A stretch of DNA of 10,871 nucleotides from Burkholderiales bacterium (lineage in GTDB: Bacteria > Pseudomonadota > Gammaproteobacteria > Burkholderiales > SG8-39). Positions 1 to 6,078 of the stretch are shown here, piece by piece. Each line of letters begins with the position of its first letter. The stretch's first letter is position 1. The translations under genes and the position numbers were made by a program. The DNA lies in the NCBI GenBank assembly GCA_919902965.1, contig CAKKSJ010000123.1, positions 1 through 10,871 of the forward strand, given 5' to 3'. Below the pieces are notes generated by a model that did no database searches, was not told the origin of the DNA, and saw nothing but the letters and a program-made list of their open reading frames with translations.

Positions 1-997
1 GGCCAAGGCCGACCTCGTCACCAGCATGGTCGGCGAGTTTCCGGAACTGCAGGGCGTTATGGGACGCTACTATGCGATCGCCGACGGCGAGGACGCGCAA
101 GTGGCCGAAGCCATCGAACAACATTACTGGCCTAGATTCTCGGGAGACAACCTTCCGACCAACAATGTTGGGATCTGTGTCTCGCTCGCGGACAAGTTAA
201 TTTCAATTATCGGCATTTTTGGTGCAGATGAAGCACCATCTGGCGAGAAGGATCCCTATGCGCTTCGGCGAAGTGCACTTGGCTTTATTCGTATACTGAT
301 CGAACGCAGGATTCCATTAGACGCAATAGAATTGATCAACCAAGCGGCCGAATTTTTCGTCAACCCGGAAGTCCATAAATCTTCCGCTACTTATTTACAA
401 CAAGAGCACGAACGACGCACTAAGCACGAGAAAGGCGCTAAGGTTTTCGCCTTTGGATATGCGGACATAAAGATCTCCGAAGACGCCAAGTCCAGTGTTT
501 ATCAATTCATTCTTGAAAGACTTCGCGGGTATCTACGCGACAAGCAATACACCGCAAATGAGATTGAGGCTGTACTCGCACTCAAGCCAAGCCGTATCGA
601 TCAAATCGAGGCTCGTATTAACGCAGTGCGCGCCTTCGCTGCCATGCCCGAAGCAGAAAGTCTCGCCAGCGCCAATAAACGTATCGGCAATATCCTGAAG
701 AAGGCCGGCAGGAGCGCGTCTCCGGCCGATACTTCGCTGTTTGTCGAAGCCGCGGAAAAAGCGCTCGCAGCGGTCATGGATCTGGTCCGCCCCGCAGCGC
801 AGGAGCGCTTTGCTGCCCATGACTATGCCGGGACGCTGAAAGTGCTTTCGCAGATGAGACAGCCAGTGGACGTTTTTTTCAACGAGGTCCTGGTCATGGC
901 GGAGGATCCGAAGCTGCAGGCAAACAGAATTGCCCTGCTGCGTGAGCTGCACGGTTTGATGAACATGGTCGCCGACATCTCCAAACTCGCCGCATGA
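1..997 (+). CDS. glyS: glycyl-tRNA synthetase beta subunit, C-terminal part (5' end outside window)
   Basis: The product charges tRNA-Gly with glycine as part of the alpha2/beta2 (GlyQ/GlyS) synthetase in the cytosol; the beta subunit carries the tRNA- and anticodon-binding parts. The reading frame is open from base 2, so the gene is cut by the window edge; the ATG at 26 is internal. Visible family signatures are ADLVTSMVGEFPELQGVMGRYY at the left edge (split here as ADLVTSMVGEF then PELQGVMGRYY), EQHYWPRF, SLADKL, KDPYALRR, RLRGYLRD, ANKRIGNILKKA, and the helical anticodon-binding tail with PVDVFFNEVLVMAEDP. The TGA at 995-997 overlaps the gmhB ATG. Oddities: bases 121-600 are about 47% GC against about 62-64% on either side, and a stretch at about 362-482 looks longer and more charged than I expect for the family. 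The identification is secure. Confidence 0.96.
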   Translation, partial: AKADLVTSMVGEFPELQGVMGRYYAIADGEDAQVAEAIEQHYWPRFSGDNLPTNNVGICVSLADKLISIIGIFGADEAPSGEKDPYALRRSALGFIRILIERRIPLDAIELINQAAEFFVNPEVHKSSATYLQQEHERRTKHEKGAKVFAFGYADIKISEDAKSSVYQFILERLRGYLRDKQYTANEIEAVLALKPSRIDQIEARINAVRAFAAMPEAESLASANKRIGNILKKAGRSASPADTSLFVEAAEKALAAVMDLVRPAAQERFAAHDYAGTLKVLSQMRQPVDVFFNEVLVMAEDPKLQANRIALLRELHGLMNMVADISKLAA

Positions 998-1527
998 AGC
1001 TAGTAATCCTCGACCGCGACGGCGTGATCAACGCCGACAGCGACGACTACATCAAGAGCCCGGAGGAATGGAAGCCCATCCCGGGCAGCCTGGAGGCGAT
1101 CGCGCGCCTCACCCAGGCCGGCTTTCACGTGGTCGTCGCCACCAACCAGTCGGGCCTGCAGCGCGGCTTGTTCGACATGGCCACGCTCAACGCCATGCAC
1201 GACAAAATGCACAAGGCGGTGAATCAGCTGGGCGGAAGCATCGACGCTGTGTTCTTCTGCCCGCACGCGCCGGATGCGGGCTGCGCATGCCGCAAACCGC
1301 AGCCGGGCATGCTGCTGGAGATCGCCAGGCGCTACAAGATCGCGCTCGCGGAAGTCGCGGTGATAGGAGACACCCTGCGCGACCTGCAGGCGGCGAGTGC
1401 CGCCGGCGCCCGCCCCGTCCTGGTGCTGACCGGCAAAGGCGCGCAGACACTGAAGTCGGGCGACCTGCCCGAGGGCACTGAAGTCCATGCGGACCTCGCC
1501 GCCGCGGCCCTGGCGCTCAGCGCATGA
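994..1527 (+). CDS. gmhB: D-glycero-beta-D-manno-heptose 1,7-bisphosphate 7-phosphatase
   Basis: This HAD-family phosphatase removes the C7 phosphate from heptose 1,7-bisphosphate on the route to ADP-heptose, the precursor of LPS inner core. The 177-aa length is typical. Seen: motif I DRDGVIN (residues 7-13, nucleophile D7 and general acid D9), motif II VVVATNQSG (46-54), a zinc site C89, H91, C97, C99 in a short loop, K101 after it, and motif IV IGDTLRD (124-130) with D126 and D130. The zinc loop is the short form, with five residues between H91 and C97. The ATG at 994-996 overlaps the glyS stop (ATGA) and no clear ribosome-binding site precedes it, so translation is probably coupled to glyS. 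The TGA overlaps the plsC start in the same way. A histidinol-phosphatase-like activity is possible in this superfamily but less likely given the zinc loop. Confidence 0.95.
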   Translation: MKLVILDRDGVINADSDDYIKSPEEWKPIPGSLEAIARLTQAGFHVVVATNQSGLQRGLFDMATLNAMHDKMHKAVNQLGGSIDAVFFCPHAPDAGCACRKPQPGMLLEIARRYKIALAEVAVIGDTLRDLQAASAAGARPVLVLTGKGAQTLKSGDLPEGTEVHADLAAAALALSA

Positions 1528-2252
1528 AATACCTGCGCGCACTGGTCTACTACGCTCTCCTGGTCATTATCGTCGTGCCCTACTGGGTGCTGGTGATGTG
1601 TGTTGCCCTGCTGCCGCGCATTCCGCGCTGGAAAATCATCGCCGGCTGGCCGCGCCTCGCCGCCTGGCTGGCGATCTATGTCCTTGGCATCCGCTACGAA
1701 GTCCGCGGTCGCGAAAACATCCCGGCCGAACCGGTGGTGATCCTGTCCAAGCATTCATCGGCCTGGGAGACGTTGGCCTACTCGGAAATCTTTCCGCCGC
1801 ACGTGTATGTGATGAAGCGCGAGCTGATGTGGCTGCCTTTCCTGGGCTGGGGGCTGGCGCTGTTCAGTCCCATCTTTATCAACCGCGCCGACAGAAAGAA
1901 CGCCTTGCGCCGCACGGTCGAAATCGGCAAGCAGCGCCTCGCCCAGGGTTTTTGCATCATGGTCTATCCCGAGGGCACCCGCATCGCGGTGGGCAAACGC
2001 GGCAGATACAAGCTCGGCGGCGCACACGTCGCGCTGCAGACCGGCGCGCGCGTGCTGCCGGTCGCGCATAACGCGGGGCTGCGCTGGCCGCGCAACGCAT
2101 TTCTCAAGCACCCGGGCAAAGTGACCGTGGTGATCGGCGCCCCCATCGAAAGCGCGGGAAACACACCGGAGGAGCTGATGCGCAAGGTGGAGGACTGGAT
2201 CGAAAGCCAGGTGGAAATCCTGGTGCGCGCGGAGCGCGACCATGCAGCTTGA
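1524..2252 (+). CDS. plsC: 1-acyl-sn-glycerol-3-phosphate acyltransferase
   Basis: PlsC transfers an acyl chain to the sn-2 position of lysophosphatidic acid to give phosphatidic acid at the inner face of the cytoplasmic membrane. The 242-aa product has an N-terminal hydrophobic stretch (about residues 8-31) and a second one (about 44-55). Acyltransferase block I is KHSSAWET (76-83) with H77 and E82, an HX4E form where the textbook motif is HX4D. Block II is around FINR (118-121), block III is YPEGTR (148-153) and block IV is VLPVAHNAG (177-185). The start overlaps the gmhB stop as ATGA, without a visible Shine-Dalgarno sequence, implying coupling. The 3' end overlaps the next gene by 11 bases. 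It could instead act on lyso-ornithine or another lysolipid, since PlsC paralogues are common, but the operon position suits the general enzyme. Confidence 0.93.
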   Translation: MKYLRALVYYALLVIIVVPYWVLVMCVALLPRIPRWKIIAGWPRLAAWLAIYVLGIRYEVRGRENIPAEPVVILSKHSSAWETLAYSEIFPPHVYVMKRELMWLPFLGWGLALFSPIFINRADRKNALRRTVEIGKQRLAQGFCIMVYPEGTRIAVGKRGRYKLGGAHVALQTGARVLPVAHNAGLRWPRNAFLKHPGKVTVVIGAPIESAGNTPEELMRKVEDWIESQVEILVRAERDHAA

Positions 2253-2994
2253 ACTGCCCCTCGCGATTACCCCCGTCGCAGTACCAGCAGGCACCCTGCG
2301 TTACATCCAGCTCGGCAGCGAGATCGTTTGCTACCGCTTTCGCCGCGCCCGCCGCCGTTCGATCGGCATCGTCGTCGACGAAGATGGCCTGCAGGTAGCC
2401 GCGCCCGGCCATGCGCCGATCTACGAAGTCGAAGCCTTCATTCGCGAAAAAGCACGCTGGGTATTGAAGAAATTATCCGAGTGGCGCGCAGTACCCAGGC
2501 CTCCGATGGTGAACTGGAGCGATGGCGCGAGCTTCGCCCTGCTCGGTTTGCCGGTGACCATCGAGCTGATCGCGGACCGCAGCGGCATCACCCTGGATAA
2601 GGGACGCCTGGCCATCGGCCTCGCACCCCGCGGCGAGCCGGCGGCGCTCAGAAAGCGCGGCATTGCATGGATAAAAGAACGCGCGCGAACGCTGCTCGGC
2701 GAACGCCTGGCCTTGTATGCGGCCAGCCTGGGTGTGCCGACGCCGGCGCTGACACTGTCCAATGCGCGCACGCAGTGGGGGCGGTGCCGGGAAGACGGGC
2801 AGGTGCGCCTCAACTGGCGCCTGATACACCTGCCTCTGCAGCTGGTCGATTACGTGGTCGCGCACGAACTGGCGCACCTGCGCGAGATGAACCACTCGGC
2901 GCGCTTCTGGGCCGTCGTCGGCCGCCTTTATCCCGATTACCAGGCCGCGCGCAAGGAACTTCGCCATTGCGGCCGCATGCTGCCCATTTTATAG
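2242..2994 (+). CDS. YgjP-like (DUF45/PF01863-type) zinc metallopeptidase
   Basis: A predicted soluble 250-aa zinc metallopeptidase of the YgjP family, often labelled 'M48 family' in automatic annotation. The core motif is HELAHLREMNHSARFW, where H208 and H212 of HELAH and probably H218 bind zinc and E209 is catalytic. Upstream, ARTQWGRC (175-182) matches the family's conserved block before the zinc site. The N-terminal part has the basic stretch FRRARRRSIGI (33-43), also usual in this family. No signal peptide or membrane segment is seen, so it should be cytosolic. The ATG at 2242 lies within plsC, with GGAG seven bases upstream. The physiological substrate is not known for the family, and nothing in the neighbourhood reveals it beyond shared transcription with lipid and LPS-precursor genes. 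Confidence 0.9.
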   Translation: MQLELPLAITPVAVPAGTLRYIQLGSEIVCYRFRRARRRSIGIVVDEDGLQVAAPGHAPIYEVEAFIREKARWVLKKLSEWRAVPRPPMVNWSDGASFALLGLPVTIELIADRSGITLDKGRLAIGLAPRGEPAALRKRGIAWIKERARTLLGERLALYAASLGVPTPALTLSNARTQWGRCREDGQVRLNWRLIHLPLQLVDYVVAHELAHLREMNHSARFWAVVGRLYPDYQAARKELRHCGRMLPIL

Positions 2995-2997
2995 GAG
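2993..2997 (+). promoter_or_regulatory. Shine-Dalgarno sequence of gloA
   Basis: AGGAG begins inside the stop codon of the preceding peptidase gene and ends seven bases before GTG at 3005. It supports GTG as the gloA start, which also gives a protein beginning exactly as known glyoxalases do (MRILHTMLRV). Confidence 0.75.
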
Positions 2998-3004
2998 CAA
3001 AACC

Positions 3005-3388
3005 GTGAGAATTCTGCATACCATGCTGCGCGTAGGGAACATGCAACGTTCGGTAAATTTCTACACCGAAGTCATGGGCATGAAATTATTGCGCAGTACC
3101 GACCGGCCCGAACAGAAATACTCGCTTGCCTTCGTCGGCTTTGGCGCCGAGGATGCGCAGGCCGTGATCGAGCTCACTTATAACTACGGCGTCGACAGCT
3201 ACGAGCTCGGCAACGCTTACGGACATATCGCGATCGAAGTTCCCGACGCGTACAAAACCTGCGAAACGGTCAAAGCCAAAGGCGGTATCGTCAGCCGCGA
3301 AGCGGGACCGGTCAAAGGCGGCAATACGGTCATCGCCTTCGTGCAGGACCCGGACGGCTACAAGATCGAGTTGATCGAGCGCAAGTAA
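3005..3388 (+). CDS. gloA: lactoylglutathione lyase (glyoxalase I)
   Basis: GloA converts the hemithioacetal of methylglyoxal and glutathione to S-lactoylglutathione, the first step of methylglyoxal detoxification in the cytosol. The 127-aa product is full length for the short bacterial, nickel-type enzyme. The four metal ligands are in place: H5, E56, H74 and E122, the same numbers as in the E. coli enzyme. Two beta-alpha-beta-beta-beta modules are visible, MLRVGNMQRSVNFYTEVMGM at the start and HIAIEVPDAY onward. The long insertions of zinc-type glyoxalases are absent. The start is GTG with a good ribosome-binding site. It is the last gene of the plus-strand run and converges on the kinase gene with only 37 bases between the stops. 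Confidence 0.96.
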   Translation: MRILHTMLRVGNMQRSVNFYTEVMGMKLLRSTDRPEQKYSLAFVGFGAEDAQAVIELTYNYGVDSYELGNAYGHIAIEVPDAYKTCETVKAKGGIVSREAGPVKGGNTVIAFVQDPDGYKIELIERK

Positions 3389-3443
3389 GCCCCTTCGCGC
3401 GGTATGAAATGCGCTCATCGGGGCGCTAAAAACAGATTTTTTT
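3389..3443 (+). terminator. weak candidate terminator after gloA
   Basis: GCCCC (3389-3393) can pair with GGGGC (3420-3424), with an inner GCGC/GCGC pairing (3397-3400 and 3411-3414). Seven T residues follow at 3437-3443, about 12 bases after the stem. The stem is interrupted and the T-run is distant, so this is a tentative intrinsic terminator. It sits exactly in the convergent gap, where a terminator is expected, and could work in both directions. Confidence 0.3.
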
Positions 3444-4340
3444 CGCGATAGCCCACAGTCCGGCCCAGCTCGCCTGCGCACCCAGCCGACGCGCGGACAC
3501 GCCGCGCAGCGCCAAAGCGATTTGGTAGCGCCGGCTCAGGGCCTCGGAGCCGACGATGACCACATCGGCATTGCCCGGCCAGGTCTGGGCGCGCAGTTCT
3601 TCGCCGATGAGCAATCCGGACAGATAGCTGGGCAGCGCCGCGGCGGGCAGGCGATCGAACAAAGAGAGGGTGCGCACGCTGAAGGCGGTATGCAGCAGGC
3701 TGTCAGCGCCCAGCGCCAGGCTCACACCCTGTTCGAATGCCCCTGCGTCGAACTCCCCTTCGCCGGCGGGCAGAGTGCGCGACAAAATGGAGTGCTGCCG
3801 CAGCAGGCCGAAAAACTCGCCCGTCATGAAAGTGGAAAACGACTGGATGCGGCCCGCATGCACCCGCGCCCATTTGCTATGCGTGCCCGGCAGCACCACC
3901 AGGGCTTGCTGCAGGTCCAATAATTGCAGGGCGCCAAAAATCTGGGTTTCTTCGCCGCGCATGACCTCGGGAATGCGTTGCAGATGCCCTGCCCCTGGAA
4001 GACCGCTCAGTTCGCAACTGAATCCCGGCACGATGGCTACGCGGCCTGCTTCCACCCATGCCAGCTTGGCGGTGACTTCATCGAACCCGGCCGGACAGGC
4101 GCAATAGGGTGCTTCCAGCCATCCCTGCTTGCTGCCGACCATGCCGGACATCAGGCAGAACGTATCGCCTGTGTCCATCCAGTCGCCAAAGCAGGCTGCG
4201 AATACCGAGGGAAATTCACCCGGCGCGACGGTCAGGATGCCGCGGCCGAAGGACCGCTCTTCCAGGACGCTCCCAGTGGCATCCATCCGGGCGCCACGCA
4301 GCGAGGAACTGCCCCAATCCACCGCCAGGAGATAGTTCAC
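3426..4340 (-). CDS. dgoK: 2-dehydro-3-deoxygalactonokinase family protein
   Basis: The DgoK family phosphorylates 2-dehydro-3-deoxy-galactonate to its 6-phosphate in the De Ley-Doudoroff galactonate route, in the cytosol. The 304-aa product matches the family's usual length. Visible motifs are DWGSSSLRG (8-16, phosphate-binding start), GMVGSKQGW (66-74), MRGEETQIFGA (127-137), LPGTHSKW (150-157), FMTGEFFGLL (171-180) and YLSGLLIGEE (239-248). The start is GTG, forming GTGA with the stop of a 65-codon ORF upstream; no strong Shine-Dalgarno sequence is seen, so coupled translation is possible. No aldolase (DgoA), dehydratase, transporter or regulator of galactonate use is nearby, so the substrate is uncertain. 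It sits between two core gene blocks and converges on gloA. Confidence 0.88.
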   Translation of the reverse strand: MNYLLAVDWGSSSLRGARMDATGSVLEERSFGRGILTVAPGEFPSVFAACFGDWMDTGDTFCLMSGMVGSKQGWLEAPYCACPAGFDEVTAKLAWVEAGRVAIVPGFSCELSGLPGAGHLQRIPEVMRGEETQIFGALQLLDLQQALVVLPGTHSKWARVHAGRIQSFSTFMTGEFFGLLRQHSILSRTLPAGEGEFDAGAFEQGVSLALGADSLLHTAFSVRTLSLFDRLPAAALPSYLSGLLIGEELRAQTWPGNADVVIVGSEALSRRYQIALALRGVSARRLGAQASWAGLWAIAKKICF

Positions 4341-4534
4341 CGCCAGGCTCTCACGAATTGCAGATAGCCGGGCTGACCCAGGCGCAGCTGCTTGAATTTC
4401 AGCATGCCCTCGCCCGGCGCCGTGGCATCGAAACTCCTGTCCATTGGATGATGCTCGGACGCACGGGCCTGGCGCAAATCCGCCGCGGAGGCGAGGTCGA
4501 GCACGATGGCATCACTGGCAGCGCAGCAATCCAT
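4337..4534 (-). CDS. possible small protein of 65 aa upstream of dgoK
   Basis: An ORF of 65 codons fills most of the gap between the 218-aa gene and dgoK. Its stop overlaps the dgoK start as GTGA, and about three quarters of its codons end in G or C, both of which favour real coding. Against it, ATG at 4534 has no properly spaced ribosome-binding site (AGG directly abuts the ATG), and the frame stays open further upstream. I do not recognise the sequence; its C-terminal part (LKFKQLRLGQPGYLQFVRAW) looks protein-like. It could be a small gene, the remnant of a longer one, or a leader that couples translation into dgoK. Confidence 0.4.
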   Translation of the reverse strand: MDCCAASDAIVLDLASAADLRQARASEHHPMDRSFDATAPGEGMLKFKQLRLGQPGYLQFVRAWR

Positions 4535-4556
4535 CCTGCTACGCGCGCAATCGCCG

Positions 4557-5213
4557 CTACAGCGTGGCGACCCGGTATTTTCGCAGCGTGCTGGGCTGGC
4601 CGATCAGCATCTTGGCGAACTCTTCCAGCAAGGCCTCGTTGATATCGCCGGCCGGTATGCGCAGTTCGTCCGTGCCCAGGCGGAAGAAATGCTTGCCTTT
4701 CACCACCAGCCGGGCGTTGTCGTGATCCGCCGTAATCGCGATGTCGCAAGTGACGTTGCTGGGCACGGTGAATTTCATTTTTTCGAAACCGCCACCGGGC
4801 TTCTTGATTTTCTCTTCGGTGAACTTCATGCCGAAGCTCCACAACACCTCGCTCACCTTCTGGATCGCCGCCGGCATGTCGCGCTCGACGGTGAGATTCA
4901 CCGGCGATGCCCATTTGATATACATGGTGATGTAGTCGTAGTAATCCTTGTCGCCGATCTTCTTCTTGCGATAGTTGATGAACGACTCGCCGTAAGCCAG
5001 ATTCTGCAAATCGCCTACTCCCGGTATCGAATACGGCGTTGGATTGGTCGGCTTGAGCACCGCCAGCTGCTTGAGCAGATCGTTGAGGTAAAGGAAGGTC
5101 TGATGCATCCTGGCTTCGACCAGCTTGATGCTTTCCTCCAGCATTGACGACTGGGAAAGCTGCTGGCTTTTCACCATGTCTGCCTGTTTTTTCAGGTCGT
5201 CTAGCAGGCCCAT
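4557..5213 (-). CDS. hypothetical protein, 218 aa, unrecognised family
   Basis: I do not recognise a family. The N-terminus (residues 1-52) is strongly helical and charged (MGLLDDLKKQADMVKSQQ), with a coiled-coil look; a mixed alpha/beta body follows with a Tyr- and Lys-rich segment (about 81-100, including KKIGDKDYYDYITMY) and a basic Gly-containing loop (IKKPGGGFEKMKF, 136-148). No signal peptide, membrane segment or obvious catalytic motif is seen, so it is probably cytosolic. The start at 5213 is supported by GGAG seven bases upstream. The gene follows rsmA on the same strand after 76 bases that contain a candidate promoter, so it may be transcribed alone or by read-through. Its codons are somewhat less GC-rich than those of rsmA. 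Confidence 0.82.
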   Translation of the reverse strand: MGLLDDLKKQADMVKSQQLSQSSMLEESIKLVEARMHQTFLYLNDLLKQLAVLKPTNPTPYSIPGVGDLQNLAYGESFINYRKKKIGDKDYYDYITMYIKWASPVNLTVERDMPAAIQKVSEVLWSFGMKFTEEKIKKPGGGFEKMKFTVPSNVTCDIAITADHDNARLVVKGKHFFRLGTDELRIPAGDINEALLEEFAKMLIGQPSTLRKYRVATL

Positions 5214-5258
5214 AACAATCTCCGGGTTTAGATCTTGGCTGATGCAGCGGGGGCATCT

Positions 5259-5287
5259 ATTGTGACAGCCGTGGGCGTATTTGTGAA
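5259..5287 (-). promoter_or_regulatory. candidate sigma70-type promoter for the 218-aa gene
   Basis: On the minus strand TTCACA (5287-5282, 5 of 6 matches to TTGACA) is followed after exactly 17 bases by CACAAT (5264-5259, 4 of 6 matches to TATAAT). Transcription would start near 5252 and leave a leader of about 38 bases before ATG at 5213. The -35 box lies in the loop of the inverted repeat at the rsmA stop. Assigned by consensus matching only. Confidence 0.35.
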
Positions 5288-5299
5288 TATCAATACGCC
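5274..5299 (-). repeat. 8-bp inverted repeat at the rsmA stop codon
   Basis: GGCGTATT (5274-5281) and AATACGCC (5292-5299) are exact inverted copies separated by 10 bases, and the rsmA stop (5290-5292) lies at the edge of the loop. The minus-strand RNA could form an 8-bp hairpin at the 3' end of rsmA. No run of U follows it, so it does not look like a standard intrinsic terminator; mRNA end protection or partial termination are alternatives. Confidence 0.5.
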
Positions 5300-6078
5300 T
5301 GCGGTTTGTCCTTTTTTTCCAGATAGTTGCTGATCGCGATAAAATCCGCCACCGCGAGGTTCTCGGCGCGCAGGCCTGGCGCTATTCCCAGCGCGGTGTA
5401 ATCACCCGCCTCTAGCAGCCCAGCCAGGGCATTGCGCAAGGTCTTGCGCCGCTGCGCAAACGCGCGCCGCACCACCTGCGCCAGACCCGCCTCGCTCGTT
5501 GCGCTCAACAGCGCCCGCGGCCGCGGACACAGGCGTACCACGGCCGATTCGACCTGCGGCGGCGGCGAAAACGCGCCCGGCGCGACCTTGATCAGCAGCT
5601 CCATGTCGAAACGGTACTGCAGCATCACCGACAGGCGGCCGTAATCGCGCCCCCCCGGAGTCGCGACCATGCGCTCGACCACCTCTTTCTGCAACATGAA
5701 ATGCAGGTCGCGTATGCGCTCGGCGTAGCGCGCCAGGTGGAACAGCAGCGGGGTGGAAATATTGTAGGGCAGATTGCCGACCACGCGCAGCGCGCCCGGC
5801 AGTGCCGCGAAATCGAACTCGAGCACGTCGCCCGCATGCATCGACAGGCGCCCCGGCGCGTAGGCGCGCTGCAGGCGCGCGACAATATCGCGGTCGATTT
5901 CGATCACATGCAAATGACGCAACACCGCCGCAAGCGGCGTGGTAAGCGCCCCCAGGCCCGGGCCGATTTCCACCATGGCATCCTCCGCCTGCGGCCGGAT
6001 CGCGGCGACGATAGCGGCGATCACTGACTGGTCGGTCAGGAAGTGCTGGCCAAACCTTTTGCGGGGGATGTGCTTCAT
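5290..6078 (-). CDS. rsmA: 16S rRNA (adenine1518-N6/adenine1519-N6)-dimethyltransferase
   Basis: RsmA (KsgA) uses S-adenosylmethionine to dimethylate two adjacent adenines in helix 45 of 16S rRNA, a late step of small-subunit assembly. The 262-aa product is complete. Seen: KRFGQHFL (7-14), SAM-binding motif I EIGPGLGALT (37-46), the acidic ribose-binding position in VIEID (58-62), GDVLEFD (83-89), catalytic motif IV NLPYNIS (102-108), FSPPPQVESAV (170-180) and the C-terminal block RRAFAQRRKTLRNAL (204-218). The ATG overlaps the pdxA stop as ATGA, so the two genes are translationally coupled. It is the last core gene of the lptD-surA-pdxA-rsmA run; the apaGH genes that follow in E. coli are not present here. 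Confidence 0.97.
   Translation of the reverse strand: MKHIPRKRFGQHFLTDQSVIAAIVAAIRPQAEDAMVEIGPGLGALTTPLAAVLRHLHVIEIDRDIVARLQRAYAPGRLSMHAGDVLEFDFAALPGALRVVGNLPYNISTPLLFHLARYAERIRDLHFMLQKEVVERMVATPGGRDYGRLSVMLQYRFDMELLIKVAPGAFSPPPQVESAVVRLCPRPRALLSATSEAGLAQVVRRAFAQRRKTLRNALAGLLEAGDYTALGIAPGLRAENLAVADFIAISNYLEKKDKPQAY

Noticed and set aside
4399..5256. 285-codon minus-strand frame overlapping the 218-aa gene
   Set aside because: Its sequence is Arg/Gly/His-rich, while the 218-aa frame has balanced composition and a well-placed ribosome-binding site. The two cannot both be major products.
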